From NCBI GenBank assembly GCA_964612145.1, contig CAZTBP010000006.1, forward strand, positions 124,001 through 188,000: a stretch of DNA of 64,000 nt. Reading direction: 5' to 3'. Positions within the stretch are counted from its first letter, which is position 1; each line of letters starts with the position of its first letter. This DNA comes from JAGNLV01 sp964612145 (GTDB taxonomy: Bacteria; Zixibacteria; MSB-5A5; GN15; FEB-12). The position numbers were made by a program, and so were the translations under genes. Of this stretch, positions 1 through 7,737 are shown piece by piece. The notes below the pieces were generated by a model, which was not told the origin of the DNA, made no database searches, and saw only the letters and a program-made list of their open reading frames with translations.

Positions 1-14
1 ACTTCCGGTGAAAA

Positions 15-1328
15 ATGGCTAAGATCCTTATTGTCGATGATGAAGAAAAAATCCGAAGCTCCCTGAAAAGCGCGCTGGAGCGACGGTCACACGAGGTTGT
101 CACAGCCGACTCTTTTGCTCAGGGCAGGAAATTCCTCGGCGGCGGGTTTGATATCATTTTCCTCGATGTCATGCTCGGCGACGGCAGCGGCCTGGACCTG
201 CTCACCGCTGCACGCCAAAAAGATCCGCGTCAAACCGTCGTGATGATTTCGGGCCACGCCGATATCGATATGGCTGTCGATGCTATCCGGGCCGGCGCCT
301 ACGATTTCATCGAAAAACCCCTGTCGCTGGACCGCCTGACCGTCACCATCGACAACGCCGTACGAACCCTGCGTCTTCAGGACGAAACCGAACGCCTCTC
401 CTCGCTTGCCTACGGCGAGTTTGTGGGAGAGTCAAAGGCTGTCAAAAACCTCAAAAAGGACATCGCCCGCTCCGCGCCCAAAGCCAATCGCTTTCTGATT
501 CTCGGCGAGAACGGCACCGGTAAGGAACTGGTCGCGAACATGATTCACCGCGCCGGCTCCCATCGCGACGGTCCTTTTGTGCCGGTCAACTGCGCCGCGC
601 TTCCGTCGGAGCTGGTCGAGTCAGAGCTGTTTGGTCATGTCAAAGGCGCCTTCACGGGCGCCTCCGCAAACCGCCAGGGCAAATTCGTTCAGGCCGACAG
701 AGGCTCGATCTTCCTCGATGAAATCAGCGAGATGCCGCTTGAGGCCCAGGCCAAGATCCTGCGTGTGCTCGAAACCCGCGAGGTCACGCCGGTCGGATCC
801 AACAAAACCGTAACCGTCGACTGCACCGTCATCGCCGCCTCCAACCGGGACCTCCAGACGATGATCGACGAAAAAACCTTCCGTGAGGATCTTCTCTACC
901 GTCTGAATGTCGTTCAGTTCAATCTCCCGCCCCTGCGAGACCGCTTGTCTGATATCCCCCTGCTCGCCTTTCATTTCCTGAACAAGTTCGCCACCGAGAG
1001 CGGCAGCCCGCCAAAGAAACTCAACGAACCGGCCCTGTCGCTGCTCCAGCACTACAAGTTTCCGGGAAACATCCGCGAGTTGAAGAACCTGATGGAGCGT
1101 GTCAATATCTATGTCGACCGCGATACCGTCACCAGCGCCGATATCAAGCGCCTGATGCCGGGGCGGGAACGCCGCGACGATCGCACCCTGAGAGAAGCCG
1201 TCGATGATTTCGAGCGCGACTATATCGAAGAGGCTATCGCGCGCAACGACGGCAACATCAGTCAAGCAGCTCAGGAACTTGGTGTCGAGCGTTCCCTTAT
1301 CTATAAGAAACTCAAGAAAAACGAATAG
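15..1328 (+). CDS. NtrC-family sigma-54-dependent response regulator
   Basis: A 437-residue two-component regulator that should activate sigma-54 promoters after phosphorylation by an unseen kinase. The receiver domain is about residues 1-120, with acidic D8/D9, phosphoacceptor D51 (FLDVM), S79 and K101. The AAA+ domain is about 133-365: Walker A GENGTGKE at 164-171, the sigma-54 contact loop GAFTGA at 211-216, and Walker B FLDEISEM with D235/E236. A Fis-type helix-turn-helix fills about 395-437 (NISQAAQELGVERSLIYKKL). All key residues are intact. The next gene converges on it, so it closes a transcription unit that begins before the window. Its target genes cannot be told from the sequence. 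Start chosen at the first ATG, which gives the normal receiver N-terminus MAKILIVDDE. Confidence 0.95.
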   Translation: MAKILIVDDEEKIRSSLKSALERRSHEVVTADSFAQGRKFLGGGFDIIFLDVMLGDGSGLDLLTAARQKDPRQTVVMISGHADIDMAVDAIRAGAYDFIEKPLSLDRLTVTIDNAVRTLRLQDETERLSSLAYGEFVGESKAVKNLKKDIARSAPKANRFLILGENGTGKELVANMIHRAGSHRDGPFVPVNCAALPSELVESELFGHVKGAFTGASANRQGKFVQADRGSIFLDEISEMPLEAQAKILRVLETREVTPVGSNKTVTVDCTVIAASNRDLQTMIDEKTFREDLLYRLNVVQFNLPPLRDRLSDIPLLAFHFLNKFATESGSPPKKLNEPALSLLQHYKFPGNIRELKNLMERVNIYVDRDTVTSADIKRLMPGRERRDDRTLREAVDDFERDYIEEAIARNDGNISQAAQELGVERSLIYKKLKKNE

Positions 1329-1405
1329 CCGGAAGACTGGCCAACAAGTAGATCCTAAAAAAAGCCGAATATCTCGGCGGCCCATCAGGAGAAACAAAAA
1401 ACAGG

Positions 1406-2755
1406 TCAGTTGCGATCGTTTCGGTCGACTCGTCCATTGTCGTAATGCCCCTCTACAGCGACAATCCGGCCCGCATCATCGCGAACGAACCTCAGCCGAA
1501 AATAATCAATAGCTTCAAAACAGAACGTATCATCTCCCATCGGCGTCATCTCGTACGGCTGGCGTTCATCCCTCTCGTAAATCAAATTACCATTTATCAG
1601 ATTGATGTGCCGCGGGCCGTAGTCCCCCACGTATTCTCTTTTCACGTCGGGATTCAACTGAACCGGATGCAGCAGCGCCTTCTTGTTGGCAATATCCCAC
1701 TCGTACCTCGCCGCCAGCTGCGGATCCTCCGTCTTCTCTTTCAGTTCTTTCATCGCTTCGAGAACGGCCACATCGAGCGCTTCATCGGCAGCACACGCGA
1801 TATGCGGTGCAATTCCCCTGCCCTCCCAGTTGTCACCGGTGACCGGGTTGATCGCTTTGCCAAACGGCACCCGCATTACTATCTGGAGATTTGGGAAGGC
1901 ATGCATATCCACCGGGTGCGCCCCGCCGCCGGTTGTCTCTCCGACTACTGTGGCTCGCTTGAGATTCTTCAGATTATAGGTAAACTCTTCCGCCGCCGAG
2001 AACGTATAGTTGCTGGTCAGCACATAAATCGGCACGTCCGTCATCTTCTCACCGTCAACATACTTCGTCGTCCAGAACTGCTGTAACGAATCCGTCTCAC
2101 GGACATAAAACGTATTGAGATGCGTAGGGTCCTCGAAGAAATAACTTGTAATAATCTGAATCATGCTCGGCGATCCGCCGCCGTTTTCCCGAAGGTCAAT
2201 AATCAGCGCGTCACTGTTCGCCAAAAACTGCATAGCACCAACAGCAACGTTTCCGGCTTCTCTGAAACCGCTGAATCCATCAAACTTGAGATACCCAATA
2301 TTGCCCGGAAGCTGCTTCACTTCCTTAAATCCGAAATTATTCCTCCGCGCCTCACGCAACTGCTCTTCACGGCTTGGCTGATTAACTGTGTCCAGCATCA
2401 TCTCGATTCGCTCTTTCGGGGCGTAGCGGATTCCAAAATGTCGATCCTGGCAGACCTCCATCATGGTCTCGGTCAGTTTCATAGCGAAGTCGCCGGTCGT
2501 TTTCGCATCATCAAACCCGCCGTCTTTAAACTCTTTGCGGGCCGCCTCCGCCATCTTCTTCGCCGTTGCCGGATAGACGTAGTAATCAGCCAGCGTCCGG
2601 CTGACACTGTCTATTATTGCCGCCTTGGTCTCTTTATCGATTTCCGGCCCCTGATCGCCGCCGGGCCCCGGCTGCGCCACTGCCATTCCGGCCACCAGCA
2701 TTGCCGCCATCACGATAACCGGCAGAATCCTTCCTCTGTTAGATATAATCCTCAT
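1406..2755 (-). CDS. Exported S41-family (tail-specific-protease-like) peptidase
   Basis: A 449-residue secreted peptidase of the S41 fold, closer to the IRBP/Tsp-like branch than to PDZ-containing CtpA. The start is the ATG giving MRIISNRGR followed by a hydrophobic signal peptide ending near MAVAQP; an upstream in-frame ATG would bury this signal. The peptidase core is recognisable from NIGYLKFDGF, LIIDLRENGGG, and the nucleophile region NYTFSAAEEFTYN with the following GETTGGGAHP. The C-terminal 90 or so residues form an extra domain. Its natural substrate is unknown. The marR-like gene lies 49 bp upstream on the same strand, so the two are probably co-transcribed. Confidence 0.85.
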   Translation of the reverse strand: MRIISNRGRILPVIVMAAMLVAGMAVAQPGPGGDQGPEIDKETKAAIIDSVSRTLADYYVYPATAKKMAEAARKEFKDGGFDDAKTTGDFAMKLTETMMEVCQDRHFGIRYAPKERIEMMLDTVNQPSREEQLREARRNNFGFKEVKQLPGNIGYLKFDGFSGFREAGNVAVGAMQFLANSDALIIDLRENGGGSPSMIQIITSYFFEDPTHLNTFYVRETDSLQQFWTTKYVDGEKMTDVPIYVLTSNYTFSAAEEFTYNLKNLKRATVVGETTGGGAHPVDMHAFPNLQIVMRVPFGKAINPVTGDNWEGRGIAPHIACAADEALDVAVLEAMKELKEKTEDPQLAARYEWDIANKKALLHPVQLNPDVKREYVGDYGPRHINLINGNLIYERDERQPYEMTPMGDDTFCFEAIDYFRLRFVRDDAGRIVAVEGHYDNGRVDRNDRN

Positions 2756-2804
2756 GGTCGTGTCTCCAATCTTCGCCATATCAAACGTCTTTGTATTACC
2801 CGCA

Positions 2805-3299
2805 TCAGGCATTTATCTGCCGCTTCTCCAGCCGCGCTTTCACCCTGTCATACATGGGATCCTCATCGAGACTGTGTTCCATGCGCTCCAGTGCCCGGAG
2901 AATATCCACGCCGGAATCTTTGGCCAATTTGGCCGTCGCCGCAGAAATTTCGGCCCAGACCGGCTCCAGCTTCAATACCGTTTCCCTGCCCTTGCTCGTC
3001 AACCCCAGAAGCCGCCGGCGTTCATCCTCACTGTCGCGCGTTGACTCCAGCAGCCCCTTTTTCGTCAACATCTCCGCTACCTGATTCACCGCCGGATGCG
3101 TCAATCCCAAATCGGCTGCGACCGTCGTCAACGGCGCCGGATCACTGTCCTTGAGATAGTACACGACCGCAAACCAGCGCGCTTCGAACTCTATATTCAG
3201 TTCCCCGTACACCTGCGACACGTCCTTCTGGAGTCGCTCCGCAAGACGTTTGAGCCGGCTGGCCAGGGCGAGCGGCCCGAGTTGTTGCATCAAATCCAT
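2805..3299 (-). CDS. MarR-family transcriptional regulator
   Basis: A 164-residue winged-helix regulator. The start is set at the ATG for MDLMQQLGPLAL; the longer open frame upstream has no family resemblance. The winged-helix signature is clear: PLTTVAADLGLTHPAVNQVAEMLTKKGLL (helix-turn-helix plus recognition helix, about residues 65-95), followed by the wing STRDSEDERRRLLGLTSKG. MarR proteins usually repress themselves and a neighbouring gene until a small ligand binds. Here the neighbour is the S41 peptidase gene 49 bp downstream. A GTAA/TTAC palindrome cluster about 50 bp before the start is a possible operator. The ligand is unknown. Confidence 0.88.
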   Translation of the reverse strand: MDLMQQLGPLALASRLKRLAERLQKDVSQVYGELNIEFEARWFAVVYYLKDSDPAPLTTVAADLGLTHPAVNQVAEMLTKKGLLESTRDSEDERRRLLGLTSKGRETVLKLEPVWAEISAATAKLAKDSGVDILRALERMEHSLDEDPMYDRVKARLEKRQINA

Positions 3300-3346
3300 C
3301 GTTTTGGCTCTCCTGCTGTCCGTTTTCCTGTTTCCTGATAGCGGTT

Positions 3347-3362
3347 TTACGTAAGTGGTTAC
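3347..3362 (-). promoter_or_regulatory. Candidate MarR operator (overlapping GTAA/TTAC palindromes)
   Basis: The perfect 8-bp palindrome TTACGTAA (3347-3354) overlaps GTAA-GTGG-TTAC (3351-3362), about 50 bp before the marR-like start codon. MarR proteins commonly bind A/T-flanked inverted repeats in their own promoters. The assignment is inference from position and symmetry only. Confidence 0.3.
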
Positions 3363-3375
3363 AGAAAGTTGTGTG

Positions 3376-3405
3376 AAAAAAGCCGCGGCCTCTCGACCGC
3401 GGCTT
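3376..3405 (-). terminator. Rho-independent terminator or hairpin between marR and the flavoprotein gene
   Basis: Read on the minus strand, arms AAGCCGCGG (3397-3405) and CCGCGGCTT (3380-3388) pair perfectly around an 8-nt loop, followed by a run of T. It sits just after the stop codon of the minus-strand flavoprotein gene (3437), so it should end the hdr/frd-like operon before marR. Confidence 0.85.
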
Positions 3406-3436
3406 ATACACCCAAAGATGCAGAACAAAGAAGAAT

Positions 3437-5107
3437 CTATCGCAACGTTCCCACGTAGTGCGCCGTCAACTGACGTTCCCGCACTGCCGGATCGGTGTAG
3501 TCCGGAAGAATCATCGGCGCCACCCGACCCTCATCGGCCCCGGTGTCATCGAGTTCCTTATTGTATTTCACCACATGGTCCAGCGTCAGCGACTCAGCCT
3601 GCGAACGGCCCTGGATATACTCCGATGCCGTCGTGCCGGCAATCCGCCCGTACACGACAATATCCAGCAGCGAGTTGCCCATCAGGCGATTCTCACCGTG
3701 AATTCCGCCGCCGACCTCGCCGGCTACAAACAGCCCCGGCACACACGTGTCGCCGGTATTCTTGAATTCCAGCCCGCCGTTCTGGTAATGCAGGGTCGGG
3801 TAAATCAGCATCGGCTCTTTGGAGATATCGATACCGAATCGTTTATACAGGATAAACTTGCCGGGAAACTCCCGCTCGACCGTCCCCTCACCGGACAGCA
3901 TGTCAATCATCGGCGAGTCCAGCCATACACCTAACTTACCGGTCGGCGTCGGGACACCTTTTTCCGTCACGGTACACTCTTTGATAATCGAGGCTGCCTC
4001 GACATCGCGCGGCTCCCGCTCGTTGACAAACTGCTGACCATCGATATTAACCAGGTTCGCACCCGAACCACGGAATTTCTCGGTAATAAGAATCCCCTCG
4101 GCCTGTTCGGGGAACACGATCCCGGTCGGGTGGTACTGCACCGTGTGAAGGAAACAGACCGGCACCCCGGCCCGGTAGCCCATGACAATCCCGTCGGCGG
4201 TCGCACCGTAGTGATTGGTTGTCATGAATCCCTGGATATGGAGCCGTCCGCAGCCGCCGGTCGCCATTATGACCGCCTTCGCCTTGACAACACTGTACTC
4301 CTCGGTCTCCATGTTATAAAGCACCGCTCCGGCACAGTTACCGTCGTTGTCGAGAATCAACTCGACCGCCGGCGAGAATTCAACCACCCTGATCTTGTCC
4401 ACCCGGTTGCGGGCCTCGTCGCGGATCGTCCGCATAATCTCCGCGCCGGTGATATCCGCCGCGAAATGCATCCGCTTGCGCGAGGTACCGCCGCCGTGGA
4501 TCGTCTTTAGCGTGCCGTCGGGAAACTTGCTGAAATTGCAGCCGAGGCCCTCCAGCCACTGGATCGCCCCCGGCGCACTCGTACACAGCGTCTCGACCAG
4601 GTCCGGGACATTCTTGAAGTGCCCGCCCCCCATGACATCGAGATAGTGGTAATACGGGGAGTCCTTGTGTCCTTTGGTGGCCGCCTGTATTCCCCCCTCG
4701 GCCATCATCGTGTTGGCGTCGCCGTGACGAAGCTTGGTGGCGATTATTACGTTCGCGCCGTGCTCCGAGGCCAGCAGCGCCGCCGAGGTCCCGGCCCCGC
4801 CGCCGCCGATCACCAGCACATCGGTTTCGAAGTCGACCTTGGTCAAATCAATCTTTTGCGGATCGACCCGGCTTTTCGCCTCGAGCATGTCGGCCATCTC
4901 GTGGGCGATATGATAACCTTTGCTCGGCCCGACTCTTACCTCACGACGCCCCTCTTCTTTGACATCGGGATGGTACTGAAGCATCTCCTTGCGCTGGTCG
5001 AGATCGAGAAACGGCACTTCTTCGTTGCGTTCCTTCCGCCCGACCCGTTCGGCGCGGGTGCTTTCGACAACCTTTATCAGTTGCTTGAGTTCTTCCGGAT
5101 ATGGCAT
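3437..5107 (-). CDS. Fumarate reductase/succinate dehydrogenase-like flavoprotein subunit
   Basis: A 556-residue FAD protein of the FrdA/SdhA/TfrA family. The dinucleotide-binding motif VLVIGGGGAGTSAALLAS is at about 98-113 after a roughly 92-residue N-terminal extension. Family landmarks follow: AEGGIQAA, HFAADITGAE, QYHPTG, RGSGANLVNIDG, NEREPRDV, and the C-terminal LHYQNGG and GEVGGGIHGENRLMGNSLL. The histidine that carries covalent FAD in SdhA (the HT before AQGG) is N132 here, so the flavin is probably bound non-covalently. It lies 27 bp after the iron-sulfur subunit and last in an operon with HdrB- and HdrC-like genes. Fumarate as substrate is likely but not certain; no membrane anchor is encoded. 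Confidence 0.87.
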   Translation of the reverse strand: MPYPEELKQLIKVVESTRAERVGRKERNEEVPFLDLDQRKEMLQYHPDVKEEGRREVRVGPSKGYHIAHEMADMLEAKSRVDPQKIDLTKVDFETDVLVIGGGGAGTSAALLASEHGANVIIATKLRHGDANTMMAEGGIQAATKGHKDSPYYHYLDVMGGGHFKNVPDLVETLCTSAPGAIQWLEGLGCNFSKFPDGTLKTIHGGGTSRKRMHFAADITGAEIMRTIRDEARNRVDKIRVVEFSPAVELILDNDGNCAGAVLYNMETEEYSVVKAKAVIMATGGCGRLHIQGFMTTNHYGATADGIVMGYRAGVPVCFLHTVQYHPTGIVFPEQAEGILITEKFRGSGANLVNIDGQQFVNEREPRDVEAASIIKECTVTEKGVPTPTGKLGVWLDSPMIDMLSGEGTVEREFPGKFILYKRFGIDISKEPMLIYPTLHYQNGGLEFKNTGDTCVPGLFVAGEVGGGIHGENRLMGNSLLDIVVYGRIAGTTASEYIQGRSQAESLTLDHVVKYNKELDDTGADEGRVAPMILPDYTDPAVRERQLTAHYVGTLR

Positions 5108-5134
5108 AGCGTACCTTCTTTCGTTCCGTGTTGC

Positions 5135-5890
5135 TTACAGACAGCTTGTGTCCTGTGGCGTCCAGTCGTCACCGCCGGAGGCCGGCTCCAGTTCGCGGGC
5201 CTGGTAAATATCGCGCAATTGCGCTTCATCGGTCTGTTTGACTTTCGCCAGGCAGTCGTTGAAACGGCCCGCCTCGATATTGGCGACCATCGTTTTCAAG
5301 TGCTCGGCCCGTGGCGTCAGATACGCCCCGTTGATCCGCCTCGCCAGCTGCGCGACATGGTACTGCGGCAGCTCGCCCATGCACCGGCTGGCACACAGCC
5401 CGCACTGGATGCAGTCAAACGAGATCCGCGCCGCCTCCGCAATATCGCCCCGCTTGAGCGCCGAGATATAATCCATCACCTCGACATCCATCGGGCAAAC
5501 CTTAGTGCACGAGTTGCAGGCCACACACCGGAACAACTCCGGATAAAGCTGATTGATCTCATCCGGCGTACCGGTCAGCTCCGCGAAATTATACGCCGCC
5601 CGGTTGGCCGGATAAAACGGCAACTGGGTCAGGTACATCTCCGGCTCCACCACCGTCTGACAGGCCAGACCGGTCCGAATCTTGTACTCACCCGGTTTGC
5701 GGTAAACTGTCGAACAGGCCCCGCACACCCCGCCCCGGCAGCCGCAACCCCGGATATACTTGTATCCGGCGTACTCGATCGCCTTCATGATCGTCAGGGT
5801 CTCCGGCACCTCGTAACGCTTCCCCATCACATAGATCGGGATAAGTTTCGCTTCGACCTTTGGTGCTTTTTCTTCCGTTACCGTACTCAT
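5135..5890 (-). CDS. Iron-sulfur subunit of a fumarate reductase-like complex
   Basis: A 251-residue electron-transfer subunit. The N-terminal ferredoxin-like part has CGCRGGVCGAC for a [2Fe-2S] cluster. The C-terminal part has CVACNSCTKVCPM and CIQCGLCASRCMG, two motifs for [4Fe-4S] clusters, although the second ends RCMG rather than the usual CP. Classical SdhB/FrdB carries a [3Fe-4S] cluster near the quinone; here four cysteines are present in each C-terminal motif, as in TfrB-like and SdhE-associated complexes. It should pass electrons between the HdrB/HdrC-like proteins encoded upstream and the flavoprotein encoded 27 bp downstream. A 222-bp gap with palindromic repeats separates it from the hdrB-like gene. 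Confidence 0.87.
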   Translation of the reverse strand: MSTVTEEKAPKVEAKLIPIYVMGKRYEVPETLTIMKAIEYAGYKYIRGCGCRGGVCGACSTVYRKPGEYKIRTGLACQTVVEPEMYLTQLPFYPANRAAYNFAELTGTPDEINQLYPELFRCVACNSCTKVCPMDVEVMDYISALKRGDIAEAARISFDCIQCGLCASRCMGELPQYHVAQLARRINGAYLTPRAEHLKTMVANIEAGRFNDCLAKVKQTDEAQLRDIYQARELEPASGGDDWTPQDTSCL

Positions 5891-5972
5891 CGTAACCTCA
5901 ATGAATCTATTGCTATTGTCTCGTCTCTTCGTTTGTCCGGATCCCGCTGACCCTCGCAGCTTTCTCGTGGGT

Positions 5973-5992
5973 CACGCACCCCTCGGTGCGTG
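5973..5992. repeat. Small palindromic repeat, CACGCACC family, copy 1
   Basis: Arms CACGCACC (5973-5980) and GGTGCGTG (5985-5992) around a 4-nt loop. The same core recurs at 6026-6045 and 20969-20987, always between genes. It resembles REP-type dispersed elements. Confidence 0.75.
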
Positions 5993-6022
5993 CCATGTAA
6001 AATACCCTTATCTTTCTGTCAT

Positions 6023-6048
6023 AGTCACGCACCCCTCGGTGCGTGACT
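6023..6048. repeat. Small palindromic repeat, CACGCACC family, copy 2
   Basis: Perfect 11-bp arms AGTCACGCACC (6023-6033) and GGTGCGTGACT (6038-6048) with a 4-nt loop, 30 bp after copy 1 in the hdrB/iron-sulfur gene spacing. It could fold in the operon mRNA and stabilise or attenuate it. Confidence 0.78.
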
Positions 6049-6077
6049 CTTTTCCTTCGTAACTCCGGCGCCGGCAA

Positions 6078-6105
6078 GTCACCCTGAGCGGAGTCGAAGG
6101 GTGAC
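6078..6105. repeat. Imperfect palindrome containing a GAGC/GTCGA core
   Basis: Arms GTCACCCT (6078-6085) and AGGGTGAC (6098-6105) flank an internal GAGCGGAGTCGA. Elements of the CCCTGAGC...GTCGAAGGG type are familiar as dispersed intergenic repeats in unrelated bacterial genomes. It lies just after the hdrB-like stop codon (minus strand). Confidence 0.65.
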
Positions 6106-6112
6106 GCGCCCC

Positions 6113-6991
6113 CTACGCCACGAACTCCTTTCCCTTCAGCAGATCCAGGCAACTCGACCGGTTCAACTCCAGATGACTCTTCTCGATCGGGAGCCCAAAC
6201 GCCACCGCCATCAACTGCGTGAAGTAATAAACCGGGATATCCGGAAGATCAGCATGCATCTCACGGACCTTGTCCTGACGCCGCCCTAAATTGTATTCGC
6301 ACAGCGGGCAGGCCAGCGCCAGCGCCTCGGCCCCGTTTCGGACTGCATCGTGCATGATGCCGTACGACAGGTTCGTTGCCGCCTCCGGATTACCCACCAC
6401 CTGGTAAGCGCCGCAGCACTCGGTCGCCAGGGCGAAATCTACCGGTTTGGCGCCCAGCGCTTCGAGAAACTCGTGGAACACGCTCGGTCGATCCGGGCGG
6501 TCCAGCGCGACCTCTTTCGGCCGAAGCAGCGTGCAGCCGTAGTACGGCGCTACCCGAAGCCCGGCCAGCGGCTTTTTCACCGCCTCTTTAACTTTGTCCC
6601 AGCCGATATCATCACGCAGATAGTCAAGAAAATGCACCACCCGGACCTTCCCCTCATAGTCCGGCTCCTCGTCCATGAACTCGTTAATGGTGTTGCGTTT
6701 CTCTTCATCGTCCTGCATCAGCTTGTTGGCCCGCGCCAGCGTGTTGTAGCACATTGAGCAGAGCGTGAGAACCGTATCTTCACCCCGCTCCTGCACCCGG
6801 ACTAAATCGCGCACCGGTGCAATAAGGTGAATCAGGTCGTCATCGGCCAGCGAGTACACCGCCCCGCAGCAATTCCAGCGAGGCAGTTCCTCGACCTCGA
6901 CTCCGAGCACCTCCAGACAGGCCAGCGCCGAGACCTCGAGATTGCGGGCTTTGGTCTTCAGGGTACAGCCGGGATAATAACTAACTTTCAT
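6113..6991 (-). CDS. HdrB-like CCG-domain heterodisulfide reductase subunit
   Basis: A 292-residue protein with two complete CCG domains, each made of a distal Cys, a CC pair and a CXXC. Copy one is YYPGCTLKTK, WNCCGAVYSL and CSMCYN; copy two is YYGCTLLRP, TECCGAYQV and CPLCEYN. In HdrB of methanogens these ten cysteines hold the non-cubane [4Fe-4S] clusters that cleave a disulfide; in TfrB and SdhE the same domain is tied to fumarate or succinate chemistry. All cluster cysteines are present, so catalysis on a disulfide or low-potential electron transfer is plausible. It starts 8 bp after the hdrC-like gene and belongs to the same operon as the flavoprotein and iron-sulfur genes. Confidence 0.9.
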   Translation of the reverse strand: MKVSYYPGCTLKTKARNLEVSALACLEVLGVEVEELPRWNCCGAVYSLADDDLIHLIAPVRDLVRVQERGEDTVLTLCSMCYNTLARANKLMQDDEEKRNTINEFMDEEPDYEGKVRVVHFLDYLRDDIGWDKVKEAVKKPLAGLRVAPYYGCTLLRPKEVALDRPDRPSVFHEFLEALGAKPVDFALATECCGAYQVVGNPEAATNLSYGIMHDAVRNGAEALALACPLCEYNLGRRQDKVREMHADLPDIPVYYFTQLMAVAFGLPIEKSHLELNRSSCLDLLKGKEFVA

Positions 6992-6999
6992 GTCTCACC

Positions 7000-7407
7000 T
7001 CACGATGTAAACTTGCGGAACCCGGACACCATGGCAATCTGCGGCAGGTCGACAATTTCCTCCGGCTCCAGGCTGCCGGGTTCGACATGGTCGACATTGG
7101 TGCGCAGCCGGATCTGCCGCAGCGCCTCCATGACTCGCGGAATCTCCAGCCCCCGCGGACACCGGACCTGGCACACGTGGCACGACGCACACACCCAGGG
7201 CGTGTTCAGCAGGTCAAGCGCCTCGGACTGGCCAAACTGGATCAGCGCCATGATTTTGCGCGGCGAGGCGTCGATCTGCTCGTTCATCGGACACGACCCC
7301 GCGCAGGTGCCGCACTGAAAACACTGCGAGACATTCTGCCCGCTGATTTCGAGCACTTTGCGGCGCAGTCGATCGTTCATTGTTCGGGTGGAAATATCAA
7401 GTGGCAT
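7000..7407 (-). CDS. HdrC-like ferredoxin subunit
   Basis: A 135-residue soluble protein with two [4Fe-4S] motifs, CFQCGTCAGSCPM and CASCHVCQVRCPRG, spaced as in HdrC. The start chosen is the ATG for MPLDISTRTMNDRL, preceded by GAGGTT; the open frame extends further upstream without family resemblance. It is the first gene of the operon. HdrC normally feeds electrons from an HdrA or membrane partner to HdrB. No hdrA or cytochrome b gene is found here, so the electron source must be encoded elsewhere or be a soluble carrier. Confidence 0.88.
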   Translation of the reverse strand: MPLDISTRTMNDRLRRKVLEISGQNVSQCFQCGTCAGSCPMNEQIDASPRKIMALIQFGQSEALDLLNTPWVCASCHVCQVRCPRGLEIPRVMEALRQIRLRTNVDHVEPGSLEPEEIVDLPQIAMVSGFRKFTS

Positions 7408-7538
7408 CGGAACCTCGCGACAACTTGATGTTACAGGCAACGCCTGCCTTCCGCGAATTTCGCTTCGCAAGAAGGATAGGACTACCAGCCACTGATTGTG
7501 ACAATCTTCACAAAGATGAGCTGTTTTCTATAGGGTTA

Positions 7539-7567
7539 GATATACAATATATGGATAATTTACGCAA
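7539..7567 (-). promoter_or_regulatory. Candidate sigma-70-type promoter for the hdrC operon
   Basis: On the minus strand: TTGCGT (7562-7567), 17-bp spacer, TATATC (7539-7544), about 130 bp before the hdrC-like start, in an AT-rich stretch. Match is moderate. Confidence 0.4.
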
Positions 7568-7665
7568 CCCTTTTGCGAAAGTTTTCACGAAATAGAGGAT
7601 AAAACTACCACTGTTTGCTGTACGCCATCCCCGGTTGCGCAGCCCTCTCCCCCGTCATTTCAATC

Positions 7666-7693
7666 TTGCCGAATTTCGGCCGAATAATATATT
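7666..7693 (+). promoter_or_regulatory. Candidate promoter with palindrome, TonB-domain gene
   Basis: TTGCCG (7666-7671), 16-bp spacer, TATATT (7688-7693), 45 bp before the start codon. A perfect palindrome GCCGAA-T-TTCGGC (7668-7680) overlaps the -35 box, the expected position for a repressor site. Confidence 0.5.
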
Positions 7694-7737
7694 AAAAGTA
7701 CCAATGCCATCAATCGCATGCTCGTGAGGAGTATCGT

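Larger units (their letters stand above)
7408..7737. other. Divergent intergenic region of 330 bp
   Basis: This gap separates the hdr/frd-like operon (minus) from the TonB-domain gene (plus). It holds a candidate promoter for each direction (listed separately) and a GCCGAA-T-TTCGGC palindrome. The AT-rich stretch from about 7500 to 7620 contrasts with the flanking genes. No open frame in it looks coding. Confidence 0.6.

Noticed and set aside
621..1397. Open frame of 258 codons antisense to the NtrC-type gene
   Set aside because: Shadow frame with no domain; the plus-strand gene has all motifs.
4619..5950. Open frame of 443 codons on the plus strand across the flavoprotein and iron-sulfur genes
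   Set aside because: It is antisense to two well-supported genes and lacks any recognisable domain or ribosome site.
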